Below are positions 44,398 through 54,337 of a stretch of DNA of 64,000 nucleotides, piece by piece (positions within the stretch are counted from its first letter, which is position 1; every line of letters begins with the position of its first letter). The notes beneath the pieces were generated by a model. That model was not told where the DNA came from, ran no database searches, and saw only the letters and a list, made by a program, of their open reading frames with translations. The position numbers and the translations under genes are program-made. The stretch comes from Sphaerotilus montanus (GTDB lineage Bacteria; Pseudomonadota; Gammaproteobacteria; Burkholderiales; Burkholderiaceae_C): the NCBI RefSeq assembly GCF_013410775.1, contig NZ_JACCFH010000001.1, positions 4,216,001 through 4,280,000 on the forward strand. Direction: 5' to 3'.

Positions 44398-45504
44398 ATG
44401 TCCGCTTCCGCTGTCTCCGCCGCTTCGGCCTCCTCCGACCTGTTCGACAACCCGATGGGCCTGATGGGCTTCGAGTTCGTCGAGTTCGCGTCACCCACCC
44501 CCAACGTCCTGGAGCCGCTGTTCGAGCAGATGGGTTTCTCGCTCGTTGCGCGCCACCGCTCCAAGGACGTGGTGCTGTACCGCCAGGGGGAGATCAACTT
44601 CATCGTCAACCGCGAACCGCGCAGCGCCGCCGGGTATTTCGCGGCCGAGCACGGGCCGTCCGCCTGCGGGCTGGCGTTCCGGGTGAAGGATTCCCACAAG
44701 GCCTACGCCCGTGCGCTGGAACTGGGCGCGCAGCCGATCGAGATCCCGACCGGCCCGATGGAGCTGCGCCTGCCGGCGATCAAGGGCATTGGCGGCGCGC
44801 CGCTCTACCTGATCGACCGCTTCGAGGATGGCAAGTCGATCTATGACATCGATTTCGAGTTTCTCGATGGCGTGGACCGCCGCCCGGTCGGCCACGGCCT
44901 GCGCCTCATCGACCACCTGACGCACAACGTCTACCGCGGCCGCATGGCGTTCTGGTCCGGTTTCTATGAGCGCTTGTTCAACTTCCGCGAGCTGCGCTAT
45001 TTCGACATCCAGGGCGAGTACACCGGCCTGACCTCCAAGGCCATGACCGCGCCGGACGGCAAGATCCGCATCCCGCTGAACGAGGAGTCCTCGCGCGGCG
45101 CCGGGCAGATCGAGGAATTCCTGATGCAGTTCAACGGCGAGGGCATCCAGCACGTCGCGCTGCTCACCGACAACCTGATCGACACGGTGGACCGGCTGGC
45201 GCTGGCCGGCGTGCCGCTGATGAGCGCGCCCAACGACGTGTACTACGAGATGCTCGGCGAGCGCCTGCCTGGCCACGGCCAGCCGGTGGCCGAGTTGCAG
45301 ACCCGCGGCATCCTGCTCGACGGATCGACGGCGGGCGAGCGACCGCGGCTGCTGCTGCAGATCTTCTCGCGCACGCTGCTCGGCCCGGTGTTCTTCGAGT
45401 TCATCCAGCGCAGCGGCGACGACGGCTTTGGCGAGGGCAACTTCAAGGCGCTGTTCGAGTCGCTGGAGCGGGACCAGGTGCGCCGCGGTGCCCTGAAGGT
45501 GTGA
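44398..45504 (+). CDS. hpd: 4-hydroxyphenylpyruvate dioxygenase
   Basis: A 368-residue Fe(II) enzyme that converts 4-hydroxyphenylpyruvate to homogentisate in tyrosine degradation. The metal triad is His173 (IDHLTHNV), His252 (QHVALLTDN) and Glu334 (VFFEFIQR). The C-terminal [21 protein letters not shown] is the conserved gate helix. An AAGGAG site precedes the ATG at 44398. The downstream homogentisate dioxygenase is not in the window, though a fumarylacetoacetase is at 33130. It is a paralogue of the metal-ligand-depleted VOC protein at 30886. Confidence 0.96.
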   Translation: MSASAVSAASASSDLFDNPMGLMGFEFVEFASPTPNVLEPLFEQMGFSLVARHRSKDVVLYRQGEINFIVNREPRSAAGYFAAEHGPSACGLAFRVKDSHKAYARALELGAQPIEIPTGPMELRLPAIKGIGGAPLYLIDRFEDGKSIYDIDFEFLDGVDRRPVGHGLRLIDHLTHNVYRGRMAFWSGFYERLFNFRELRYFDIQGEYTGLTSKAMTAPDGKIRIPLNEESSRGAGQIEEFLMQFNGEGIQHVALLTDNLIDTVDRLALAGVPLMSAPNDVYYEMLGERLPGHGQPVAELQTRGILLDGSTAGERPRLLLQIFSRTLLGPVFFEFIQRSGDDGFGEGNFKALFESLERDQVRRGALKV

Positions 45505-45565
45505 CCAGGACGGCGTGGCCGCGTGCGCGACTGCACGGAACGGGGCATCCGGCGACAATGTCGGG

Positions 45566-46159
45566 ATGACTGACATCGACAAGGGCACCAGCGCGCGCCT
45601 GCCCACGCCGCACGGCGAGTTCACGATCACCGCGTATTTCGACCGCAGCACCGGCATCGAGCACCTGGCGCTGCACTGCGGCGACGTGGCTGGCGAGGAG
45701 GTGCTGGTGCGCGTGCACTCCGAGTGCCTGACCGGCGACATCTTCGGCTCGCTGCGCTGCGACTGCGGCCCGCAACTGCAACTCGCCCTGGCGCGCATCG
45801 CCGCGCTGGGACGCGGCATGGTGATCTACATGCGCGGCCATGAGGGGCGCGGCATCGGCATCGAGCAGAAACTGCGCGCCTACAACCTGCAGGACCAGGG
45901 CATGGACACCGTGGAGGCCAATCTGGCACTCGGCCATCCGGCCGACAGTCGCCGCTTCGAGGCGGCTGCGCAGATCCTGCAGGACCTGGGCGTGCGCTCG
46001 GTCTGCCTGATGAGCAACAACCCGCTGAAGGTGCTGGCGCTGGAGGCGCAGGGCATCCGCATCGTGCAGCGCGAGCCGCACGAGATCGACGCCAATCCCG
46101 AAAACGCCGCTTACCTCGGCACCAAGCGCGACAAGCTCGGGCATTTCCTGCGCGGCTGA
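45566..46159 (+). CDS. ribA: GTP cyclohydrolase II
   Basis: A 197-residue riboflavin-pathway enzyme that opens GTP to a diaminopyrimidine, releasing formate and pyrophosphate. The zinc ligands Cys54, Cys65 and Cys67 (HSECLTGDIFGSLRCDCG) match the Escherichia coli positions, and MRGHEGRGIG is the catalytic GTP loop. It is the stand-alone form without a RibB domain. The ATG at 45566 is chosen over an upstream start that would add 17 non-conserved residues. It lies 61 bases after hpd. Confidence 0.96.
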   Translation: MTDIDKGTSARLPTPHGEFTITAYFDRSTGIEHLALHCGDVAGEEVLVRVHSECLTGDIFGSLRCDCGPQLQLALARIAALGRGMVIYMRGHEGRGIGIEQKLRAYNLQDQGMDTVEANLALGHPADSRRFEAAAQILQDLGVRSVCLMSNNPLKVLALEAQGIRIVQREPHEIDANPENAAYLGTKRDKLGHFLRG

Positions 46160-46182
46160 CGAGGCCACGCAGTCGCTGCCTG

Positions 46183-47295
46183 CTAGCGTTGCAGGCGGCG
46201 GTAGAGCGTCGTGCGGCTGATGCCCAGGCGCCGGGCCGCTTCGGACAGGTTGCCCTTGCACTCGGCCACCACACGTTCTGTCTCGTCGGGCAGTGCGGTG
46301 GCGGTGTCCGGTGCGGCTGGCTCCGGCGTGACATCGATGCCACCCCGGCCGGCTTCCACCTGCACCCACAGGAGCGATCCATCGGGCAGGCGCAGCTCGA
46401 ACGGCCAGCCATGGCCGACCTGGCTGCGTTCGTGCAGCGCCTCCACGGAGGTGTCGAACACCGCGTCGATGCACAGCCCTGCGATGTCCTGCCGTGCCAG
46501 CCCGAGCAGATGCAGGCCTGCCATGTTCGCCCCGATCAGCCAGCCGTCTTCGGACAGGGCCAGCAGGCCTTCGGTCAGTCCGGCGATGCCTTCGCGGTAC
46601 TTGTGGATGCGCAGGCGCAGGCTGTCGCGGTGGCGCGTCTCGAACAGGCGGTGCTCGATCATCCGGGCTGCCGACCGGACGAGGCCCAGCGTGTGGCGGT
46701 GGAACTGGCGGTGGTCGCTGGAGATGTCGATCGCGCCCAGCAGCACACCGGCCGGATCGATGATGGGTGCTGCGGCACAGGTCAGGAAGCCGTTGCGCTC
46801 CAGATAGTGCTCGCTGCCGTGGATCACCACCGGACGCTGCTCGGCCAGCGCGGTGCCGATCGCATTGGTGCCTCGCCACTGTTCGTGCCAGTTGGCCCCC
46901 GCGCGCAAGGCCACCCGCTCCGCCCGGTTGGCAAAGCTGGCGTCGCCGAGCGTGTCCAGCAGCAGGCCCTGCGCGTCGGAGAGCAGCACGATGCTGTCGG
47001 TGTCCCGGGTCTGCTCGTAGACGAATTCCATCGCCGGCCGGGCGTGGGCGATCAGTTCATGCTGCTGTTCGCGGGCCTGGGCCAGTTGCAGGGCCGAGGC
47101 ATGCGGGGTGCCGGACGCCCGGCCGACGGGGGACAGCCCGGCGGCCTGGCTGCGCGCCCAGGAGCGGATGAGCGCGGGGTCACAGGCCGCCAGATCCACG
47201 CTGCCCGCCTCGCCTTCGACCATCGCGCGCCGTGCTTCCCGCAGGCGGGCAGGGGTCATTTGCGGGGATGCATTCGGTTTGGTGAGCTTGCTCAT
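46183..47295 (-). CDS. AcoR-like GAF/PAS regulator lacking the AAA+ domain
   Basis: 370 residues: an N-terminal AcoR-type region (ALIRSWARSQAAGLSPVGRA), a GAF domain (about 75-215, with RGTNAIGTALAEQRPVVIHGSEHYL), a PAS-like part (about 235-310) and a Fis-type helix-turn-helix at the C-terminus (ECKGNLSEAARRLGISRTTLYRRL). AcoR itself has a sigma-54 AAA+ domain between PAS and HTH; here no Walker A or GAFTGA is present, and the two domains are only about 30 residues apart. It is divergent from the aldehyde dehydrogenase gene and probably controls it, but how it would drive a sigma-54 promoter is unclear. Confidence 0.88.
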   Translation of the reverse strand: MSKLTKPNASPQMTPARLREARRAMVEGEAGSVDLAACDPALIRSWARSQAAGLSPVGRASGTPHASALQLAQAREQQHELIAHARPAMEFVYEQTRDTDSIVLLSDAQGLLLDTLGDASFANRAERVALRAGANWHEQWRGTNAIGTALAEQRPVVIHGSEHYLERNGFLTCAAAPIIDPAGVLLGAIDISSDHRQFHRHTLGLVRSAARMIEHRLFETRHRDSLRLRIHKYREGIAGLTEGLLALSEDGWLIGANMAGLHLLGLARQDIAGLCIDAVFDTSVEALHERSQVGHGWPFELRLPDGSLLWVQVEAGRGGIDVTPEPAAPDTATALPDETERVVAECKGNLSEAARRLGISRTTLYRRLQR

Positions 47296-47423
47296 TCAGT
47301 AGTTACCCTTATGTCGGTGGGTTCCAATCGTCTCTGCATGGACCATTTCAAATTCGACCAATTCGCGGCTCTGGCTTGACGATATTCAAGCTGCCTGCGG
47401 CTTACCCTGATTTGCTGCTGTGT

Positions 47424-47462
47424 CAGGTGCTCCACCTGTTCAGCTTGTTCGATGGGTTGAAC
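47424..47462. promoter_or_regulatory. Candidate AcoR-type upstream activating sites
   Basis: Two inverted repeats lie 70-110 bases upstream of the sigma-54-type promoter. One is CAGGTG-CTC-CACCTG at 47424-47438. The other is TGTTCA (from 47437) with TGAACA (from 47457), which overlap the first by two bases. Enhancer sites of sigma-54 activators are usually placed at this distance. Confidence 0.5.
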
Positions 47463-47528
47463 AGGGTTCATGCAGGAATCGGGCCATTCCTGGGCAAACA
47501 TGCGTTGGAGTGTTCAGGGCGTGCTGGC

Positions 47529-47543
47529 TGGCACGACCTTCGC
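47529..47543 (+). promoter_or_regulatory. Sigma-54-type -24/-12 promoter
   Basis: TGGCACG at 47529-47535 is followed by a -12 element ending GC at 47542-47543. GG and GC are separated by exactly ten bases, as sigma-54 promoters require. The -12 block reads TTCGC instead of TTGCA, a one-base departure. The aldehyde dehydrogenase ATG is 50 bases downstream of the GC. Confidence 0.65.
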
Positions 47544-47593
47544 GTAGAGAGGGGTGTTCGCAACCTTTTCCGTCACACCGCAGGAGACATCCC

Positions 47594-49113
<1,520 letters not shown>

Positions 49114-49114
<1 letters not shown>

Positions 49115-49473
49115 TGCCCGGGGACACGACGCTTGCCGTGTCCACCCGCGTGTCGGCCACCGATGCTGCGCTGGCCCACCTGGCCACGCTGCATCGGCGG
49201 CATCCCGGGATGCTGCTGTACCAGTCGGGGGGCTGCTGTGACGGCAGCAACCCGCTGGCGCTGAATCCCGGCGACCTGTCGCTCACCGTGACCGACCAGT
49301 GTGTCGGGACGGTGGGCGCCGTGCCGTTCTACATCGACACGCGCCAGTGCGGCTACCTGCTGGGGCAGGAGTTGACCATCGATCTGCGGCCCGGCAACCT
49401 CGGCTCGTATTCGCTGGAAGACGGCACCGGCTGGTACTTCGTGACGCTCACGCCGACCTGTCCGGTCGTGTGA
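49114..49473 (+). CDS. DUF779 protein
   Basis: 119 residues. Cysteine-bearing motifs QSGGCCDGSNPLAL and TDQCVGTVGAVPFYIDTRQCGY are characteristic of DUF779, which is found beside AcoD/ExaC-type aldehyde dehydrogenases. The ATG overlaps the dehydrogenase stop by one base (TGATG). The several conserved cysteines suggest metal or redox chemistry, but no activity is established. Confidence 0.92.
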
Positions 49474-49490
49474 GCTGAAACGGTTTCACA

Positions 49491-50348
49491 TCACTTCACG
49501 ATCTTCATCGTGATGTCCACCGCGCGCAGGTGCTTGGTGACCGAGCCCACTGCGACGCGGTCCACCCCCGTCTCCGCCAGCGAGCGCACGTTCTCCAGCG
49601 ATGCACCGCCGGAATACTCGACCAGCGTGCGCCCGCCGCAGTCGCGGTGCTCGTGCACCATGCGTGCCACCGTCTTCACCAGCTCCAGCGGCAGACTCTC
49701 CACCAGCAGCAGGTCGATGTCCTCGTCCAGCGCGATGCGGGTCTCTTCGCGGGTGCGGATCTCCGCCATGATCGGCACGCTCAGGCCCATCGCCCGCGCG
49801 TAGTGGATGGCCTCGCGCAGCCCGCCTGCGGCGGCGCTGTGCACGTCCTCGATCAGGAAACCGTCGTACAGCCCCAGCCGGTGGTTGAGCCCGCCGCCGA
49901 CCAGCACAGCATATTTCTGTGCGCTGCGCAGGCCGGGCAGGGTCTGGCGGGTGTCGACGATGCGCGCGCCCGTGCCGGCCACGGCGTCCACATAGCGGCG
50001 CACCGAGGTGGCCGTGCCGCTGAGCGTCTGCAGGAAGTTCAGTGCCGTGCGCTCGCCGGTGAAGATCGCGCGCGCGCAGCCGGTCACCGTGCACAGCAGG
50101 TCATCGGGCTGCACGCGGCTGCCTTCCGGCACCGCCCAGGTCACCGACACGGTTGGATCAATCATCTGGAACGCCGCCGCGAACCACGGCTGACCGCAGA
50201 GCACCGCCGCCTCGCGGGTCGTCACACGGGCGGTCACGATCTGTCCGCGCGGCAGCAGCACGGAGGTGACGTCGCCGGGGCCGATGTCCTCGGACAGGGC
50301 TTGCTCCACGCACAGGTTCAGGTCGGCGGGCGGGGGGGTGGTGTTCAT
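49491..50348 (-). CDS. nadC: Nicotinate-nucleotide pyrophosphorylase (quinolinate PRTase)
   Basis: A 285-residue enzyme of de novo NAD synthesis, joining quinolinate and PRPP with loss of CO2. Typical blocks are EDIGPGDVTSVLLP, ERTALNFLQTLSGTAT, DTRQTLPGLRSAQKYAVLVGGGLNHRLGLYDGFLIEDVH and the C-terminal LVEYSGGASLENVRSLAETGVDRVAVGS. The ATG at 50346-50348 is preferred to a TTG eight codons upstream. It is convergent with the DUF779 gene and divergent from rubrerythrin. Confidence 0.96.
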   Translation of the reverse strand: MNTTPPPADLNLCVEQALSEDIGPGDVTSVLLPRGQIVTARVTTREAAVLCGQPWFAAAFQMIDPTVSVTWAVPEGSRVQPDDLLCTVTGCARAIFTGERTALNFLQTLSGTATSVRRYVDAVAGTGARIVDTRQTLPGLRSAQKYAVLVGGGLNHRLGLYDGFLIEDVHSAAAGGLREAIHYARAMGLSVPIMAEIRTREETRIALDEDIDLLLVESLPLELVKTVARMVHEHRDCGGRTLVEYSGGASLENVRSLAETGVDRVAVGSVTKHLRAVDITMKIVK

Positions 50349-50509
50349 CAGGACAGGTTCCGGCAAGGACAAACGGGCATGGGCTGATTTTCGCCGCAGT
50401 CGGCATGCCTCATAAGATAGAACCTATCAATCGATTTGACAAACACAATTGGTCTGTCACACCTGCGGGGTCTACGATTCATCCATCGACCACCCGCCAG
50501 GAGCCGCAC

Positions 50510-51007
50510 ATGACCACCCACCGCCCCGAGATCAAGACCATGGCCAACCTCGAAGCCGCGTTCGCCGGCGAATCGATGGCCCACATCAAGTACCGCTACT
50601 TCGCCAAGCTGGCCCGCGCCATGGGGGACGAAGACACCGCGCGCACCTTCGAGGCCACCGCCGACCAGGAAATCATGCATGCCTTCGGCCACCTCGACCT
50701 GCTCTACCCGAAGGCGGACATGACGCCGGCCCGCGCACTGGAAATCGCCATCGCCGGCGAGACCTACGAATACACCGAGATGTACCCCGGCTTCCGCGCC
50801 ACCGCCGAAGCGGAAGGGCAGGCCGCTGCCGTCGCCGAGATCGACGAGCAGATCAACGAGAGCCGCGAACACGCCGAGCAGTTCCAGCGGGCGCTGCAGG
50901 ACACGCTCGCCAAGGCCCAGAAGCGTTTCGCCGCGCTGGCCCGGGTCGAGGAGCGCCATGCCGCGCACTACCAGGCCCAGCTCGACAAGGTCCGCGCGTT
51001 GGGCTGA
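50510..51007 (+). CDS. Rubrerythrin-like diiron protein
   Basis: 165 residues forming a ferritin-like four-helix bundle. Diiron ligands are visible in [46 protein letters not shown] and [11 protein letters not shown]. It lacks the C-terminal rubredoxin domain of classical rubrerythrin, but a separate rubredoxin gene follows 58 bases later. It should reduce hydrogen peroxide using electrons from that rubredoxin. An AGGAG site precedes the ATG at 50510. It is first in a peroxide-defence operon. Confidence 0.93.
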   Translation: MTTHRPEIKTMANLEAAFAGESMAHIKYRYFAKLARAMGDEDTARTFEATADQEIMHAFGHLDLLYPKADMTPARALEIAIAGETYEYTEMYPGFRATAEAEGQAAAVAEIDEQINESREHAEQFQRALQDTLAKAQKRFAALARVEERHAAHYQAQLDKVRALG

Positions 51008-51065
51008 GTTCATCTGTCCCCTCCAGAATCCACCCCACAGCAACATTCAAAGGAATCCTCGCACC

Positions 51066-51251
51066 ATGGCTACCACGGCAACCCTCCACACCACCTACGT
51101 CTGCGTCGTCTGCGGTTTTGTCTATGACGAGGCCGCCGGTCGCCCCGAAGACGGCATTGCACCGGGCACCCTCTGGGCCGATGTGCCGGACGACTGGTGC
51201 TGCCCGGACTGCGGCGTCGGCAAGGCCGACTTCGAGATGGTGCAGATCTGA
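51066..51251 (+). CDS. Rubredoxin
   Basis: 61 residues with the two iron-binding CxxC loops [13 protein letters not shown] and CCPDCGVGK and the aromatic core [11 protein letters not shown]. It is a one-iron electron carrier, here linking the FAD reductase that follows to the rubrerythrin that precedes. An AAGGA site precedes the ATG at 51066. Its stop overlaps the reductase start by one base (TGATG). Confidence 0.96.
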   Translation: MATTATLHTTYVCVVCGFVYDEAAGRPEDGIAPGTLWADVPDDWCCPDCGVGKADFEMVQI

Positions 51252-52393
51252 TGGCGGCGCCGGTCGTCATCGTCGGCTCCGGGCTGGCCGGCTGGACGGT
51301 CGCCCGCGAACTGCGCAAGCTCGACGCGGCGGTGCCGATCGTGCTGGTCACCGCCAGCCCCGGTCATTTCTACGCCAAGCCGACGTTGTCCAATGCGCTC
51401 GCGCTGGCCCGCACGCCGGCGCAGATCGTCACCACGCCTGCGGAGCAGATGGCAACCGCCTCCGGCGTCACGCTGCTGGCTGAAACGACGGTGACGGGCA
51501 TCGACGCTGTCGCGCACACCCTGTCCTTGTCCGATGGACAGACGCTGGCCTACCGCGATCTGGTGCTGGCCAACGGTGCACAGCCCATCGTCCTGCCGAT
51601 GGCCGGCAACGCGGCGCAGCGGGTGTACCGCGTCAACCATCTCGAAGACTACGCCGGCTTCCACGCCGCACTGGGCGAGGCGCCCAAGCGGGTGCTGGTG
51701 ATCGGGGCGGGTCTGATCGGCTGCGAGTTCGCCAACGATCTCGTGACTGGCGGCCACCAGGTCAGCGTGGTGGACCCTGCGCCGCGTCCGCTGGCCAGCT
51801 TGCTGCCGCCCGAAGCGGGTGCCGGCCTGCAGACGGCGCTGGCCGAGGCGGGTGTTGTCTGGCGCTTCGGCACCTCGGTGGTCTCGCTGGATCAGACCGA
51901 CAGCGGCAGCCTGCTGGCCACGCTGGCGGACGGACAGGCGATCGAGGCCGATCTCGTGCTGAGCGCGGTGGGTCTGCGCGCCGATGTGCGTCTGGCACAG
52001 GCGGCCGGCGCGGTGTGCGAGCGGGGCATCGTCGTGGACGAGCGACTCGGCACCACGCTGCCCGGGGTGTGGGCGCTGGGTGACAACGCGCAATACCCGG
52101 GGGGGCGCATCCTGCCCTTCGTGATGCCGATCATGGCGGCGGCCAAGGTGCTGGCGGCGAACCTCGCCGGACAGCCCGCGACGCTGGTGTTCCCGGTGAT
52201 GCCGGTGGCGATCAAGACGCCGGCGTGGCCCGTGCTGGTGGTGCCACCGCGGTTGGGGCTGGTCGGTGCCTGGCAGGCCGCAGGGGAGCTGCGCTGGGAG
52301 TTTCGGGATGCGGAGGGCACCTTGCGCGGGTTCGTCCTGGCCGCCGCGCAGCGCAGCCAGCGGGCTGCCTTGATGGCGTCGCTGGTGGCCTGA
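51251..52393 (+). CDS. Rubredoxin reductase, FAD/NAD(P)-binding
   Basis: A 380-residue pyridine-nucleotide oxidoreductase. The FAD motif is VVIVGSGLAGWTVARELRKLD at the N-terminus, the NAD motif is VLVIGAGLIGCEFANDL near 150, and GVWALGDNAQY near 275 is the second FAD contact. The C-terminal 60 residues form the interface domain typical of rubredoxin reductases. It is translationally coupled to rubredoxin. It passes NAD(P)H electrons to rubredoxin and then to rubrerythrin. Confidence 0.94.
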   Translation: MAAPVVIVGSGLAGWTVARELRKLDAAVPIVLVTASPGHFYAKPTLSNALALARTPAQIVTTPAEQMATASGVTLLAETTVTGIDAVAHTLSLSDGQTLAYRDLVLANGAQPIVLPMAGNAAQRVYRVNHLEDYAGFHAALGEAPKRVLVIGAGLIGCEFANDLVTGGHQVSVVDPAPRPLASLLPPEAGAGLQTALAEAGVVWRFGTSVVSLDQTDSGSLLATLADGQAIEADLVLSAVGLRADVRLAQAAGAVCERGIVVDERLGTTLPGVWALGDNAQYPGGRILPFVMPIMAAAKVLAANLAGQPATLVFPVMPVAIKTPAWPVLVVPPRLGLVGAWQAAGELRWEFRDAEGTLRGFVLAAAQRSQRAALMASLVA

Positions 52394-52418
52394 TGCCGAT
52401 GGGGCCTAGGATGGCAGG

Positions 52419-53111
52419 ATGCTGCCGTCCGAACTGTCCTCCATCATCGACCAATCCACCTGGGGCCGCGCCCTGAGCCCTGCCGAACGCGCCCAGGTCA
52501 TGGCCGCCACGACCGAACGCCGCATCAGCGCAGGGCAGGGCATCGTCAGCATCGGGGATTCCGCCTCGCACTGGTTCGGCCTGATCGACGGCCTGGCCAA
52601 GATGTCGGTCACCGCCGCCGATGGCCGCATCACCACGCTCACCGGGGCCTCCCGCGGGGCCTGGTTCGGCGAGGGCTCCCTGCTGCGGCGCGAGCCGTTC
52701 CGGTACGACGTCATCGCCTTGCGCGACTGCCACATCGCCGAGCTTCCCCGGGCCACCTTCGAGGCGCTGCGGCAGGGCAGCCTGCCGTTCAACCACTGTC
52801 TGCAGCACCTGATGAATGCCCGGCTCGGCCTGTTCATCGGCATGCTGCGCAATGACCGCTTGCTGGCACCCGATGCCCGGGTCGCGGCCTGCCTGGCCAG
52901 TCTGTACAACCCGGATCTGGCCTTCGATCCGGGTCCGCGCCTGGATCTGACGCAGGCCGAGATGGCGCTGCTGGCCGGGGTTTCCCGGCAGCGGGCGAAC
53001 CAGGCGCTGCAGCGCCTGCATGAGCGGGGACTGGTCTGTCTCGGCAGCAGGGGACTGCAGATTCCGGATGTAGAGGCGTTGCAGGCCTACGCCTTTGAGC
53101 CAAGTAAATAA
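52419..53111 (+). CDS. Crp/Fnr-family transcriptional regulator
   Basis: 230 residues: a cyclic-nucleotide-binding-like barrel (about 30-140, with GRITTLTGASRGAWFGEGSLL) and a C-terminal HTH_Crp domain (LTQAEMALLAGVSRQRANQALQRLHERGLV). No N-terminal cysteine cluster is present, so it is not an oxygen-sensing Fnr. The FGEG block departs from the cAMP-binding pattern, so the effector is unknown. It lies 25 bases after the rubredoxin reductase and may control that operon or itself. Confidence 0.92.
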   Translation: MLPSELSSIIDQSTWGRALSPAERAQVMAATTERRISAGQGIVSIGDSASHWFGLIDGLAKMSVTAADGRITTLTGASRGAWFGEGSLLRREPFRYDVIALRDCHIAELPRATFEALRQGSLPFNHCLQHLMNARLGLFIGMLRNDRLLAPDARVAACLASLYNPDLAFDPGPRLDLTQAEMALLAGVSRQRANQALQRLHERGLVCLGSRGLQIPDVEALQAYAFEPSK

Positions 53112-53113
53112 AA

Positions 53114-53213
53114 ATACTAACGGCTAAGCGGTTGCAAGGAAGGGGAGCCCCGCAAGGCCAAGCAATGGTGCAACTCGATTTTGATTGTGAATCACAGATA
53201 TTTTCGTTAGTAT
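53114..53213. repeat. Inverted repeat upstream of the recombinase gene
   Basis: ATACTAACG at 53114-53122 and its exact reverse complement CGTTAGTAT at 53205-53213 flank 82 bases. A-rich and T-rich neighbours extend the likeness to about 13 positions with one mismatch. The right arm ends six bases before the recombinase ATG. It could be a recombinase core or arm site, or an autoregulatory operator. Confidence 0.5.
53182..53194. promoter_or_regulatory. Crp/Fnr-like palindrome
   Basis: TGATT-GTG-AATCA is a perfect palindrome with a three-base centre, resembling Crp/Fnr half-sites (TTGAT/TGTGA). It lies 26 bases before the recombinase start and 71 bases after the Crp/Fnr gene, inside the inverted repeat above. 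Confidence 0.4.
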
Positions 53214-53219
53214 CTTTTC

Positions 53220-54305
53220 ATGCTCGATGAGAAGACCCTCTCCCTGTTTTCGAGTTCGGATGGAGACGCACTGGCCGAGGCGCTGAATCTCCAGTTCGAT
53301 ACTTGGCTGTCGTCGTCCCCGGCCCGCGGGCCGCGCCAGCAGGGCGCGCTGCGCGAAGAGTCCGCCCAGATCTACGCCGACATGTGGCAGGCCTTCATCG
53401 CCTACTGCGCGCCGTTCGACCAGGACTCGGGCACACGCCGTGTTGGCCTCGATCCGCGTGACACGGTCACCCGCGAGGATCTCGTCCGGTTTCTGGCGTT
53501 CGCTGCCATCCGTCCGCAAAGGCAGAGCCGTACCGGGCGCGTGCACGCGGAACTGACACCGCGGTACGCCTGGCGCCTGCTTCACCTGATCGACCGCGTA
53601 CTCAACCATGGCCGCGACGAGCAGGGCCTGGAGCCTGTCGAGGCACCACTGCAGCTGATGCAGGAGGCGCCATACCGCTACGCCAACGCCTCCGCACTGA
53701 CACCGGTGCCGGACGTGCTCCCCGAGGTCCAGGCGGCTGCTCTGATCGCGCATTGCACGGCGCTGTCCCAGGGCACTGACGGACTGGGCGCGCAGTGGAA
53801 AACCGTCCGGGACCGTGTCGCGGTGGCACTGATGCTTGGTGCCGGTCTGGCCCCCGGACAGGTGCGTGTGCTGACCCTGGACGACGTGACCATCCACGGA
53901 GGCGCAGAGCCCGGTGTGCCCTGGCGGCTCTCCGTGGCCGCCGATGGCAGTTCCGCGGCCCACCAGGTGCCGATCGCTCCCTGGGCGGCGCGGGAGTTGC
54001 GGTTCTGGCTGGAGGTGCGCGCCAGGCAGGGCGGCGGCATGCAGCAGTCCCCGTGGGTGTTTCCGTCCACGACCACCGGCAAGGCGTGGTCGCATCCGGC
54101 CTGCCACCGGGCGGCCGTGGCCGTGATGGAGGAAGCAGGCGTCGAAGGCGGCTCGCCGTTCCGGCTGCGGCACACCTTCGCCGTGCGCCAGCTGCTGAAC
54201 GGCCATGCGGAAGAAGAGGTGGCGCGCTGGATGGGGTACGCCGACACCGGACCGATGAAGCGCTACCGGCACGTGCTGGCCGCACCAGCTGCCCGCATCG
54301 TCTGA
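53220..54305 (+). CDS. Tyrosine-recombinase-like integrase with substituted catalytic residues
   Basis: 361 residues. Residues 1-170 look like an SAM-like core-binding region, and 180-361 match the tyrosine recombinase fold. The late Arg and Tyr are present: RLRHTFAV near 314-321, and Tyr348 in MKRYRHV. The first catalytic Arg is Ala (GLAPGQ where GLRxxE is usual, about 207-212), the His of HxxR is Phe (FRLR), and the third-box His is Tyr (WMGYAD). It may be a specialised or inactive recombinase. No cargo, tRNA or paired attachment site was found beside it other than the upstream inverted repeat. Confidence 0.8.
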   Translation: MLDEKTLSLFSSSDGDALAEALNLQFDTWLSSSPARGPRQQGALREESAQIYADMWQAFIAYCAPFDQDSGTRRVGLDPRDTVTREDLVRFLAFAAIRPQRQSRTGRVHAELTPRYAWRLLHLIDRVLNHGRDEQGLEPVEAPLQLMQEAPYRYANASALTPVPDVLPEVQAAALIAHCTALSQGTDGLGAQWKTVRDRVAVALMLGAGLAPGQVRVLTLDDVTIHGGAEPGVPWRLSVAADGSSAAHQVPIAPWAARELRFWLEVRARQGGGMQQSPWVFPSTTTGKAWSHPACHRAAVAVMEEAGVEGGSPFRLRHTFAVRQLLNGHAEEEVARWMGYADTGPMKRYRHVLAAPAARIV

Positions 54306-54337
54306 AGAACCCTGCCGCCGCCAGCCAGGCCGATGGC

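Noticed and set aside
46183-47295. Regulator as a complete sigma-54 activator
   Set aside because: No Walker A or GAFTGA motif; PAS and HTH parts are nearly adjacent.
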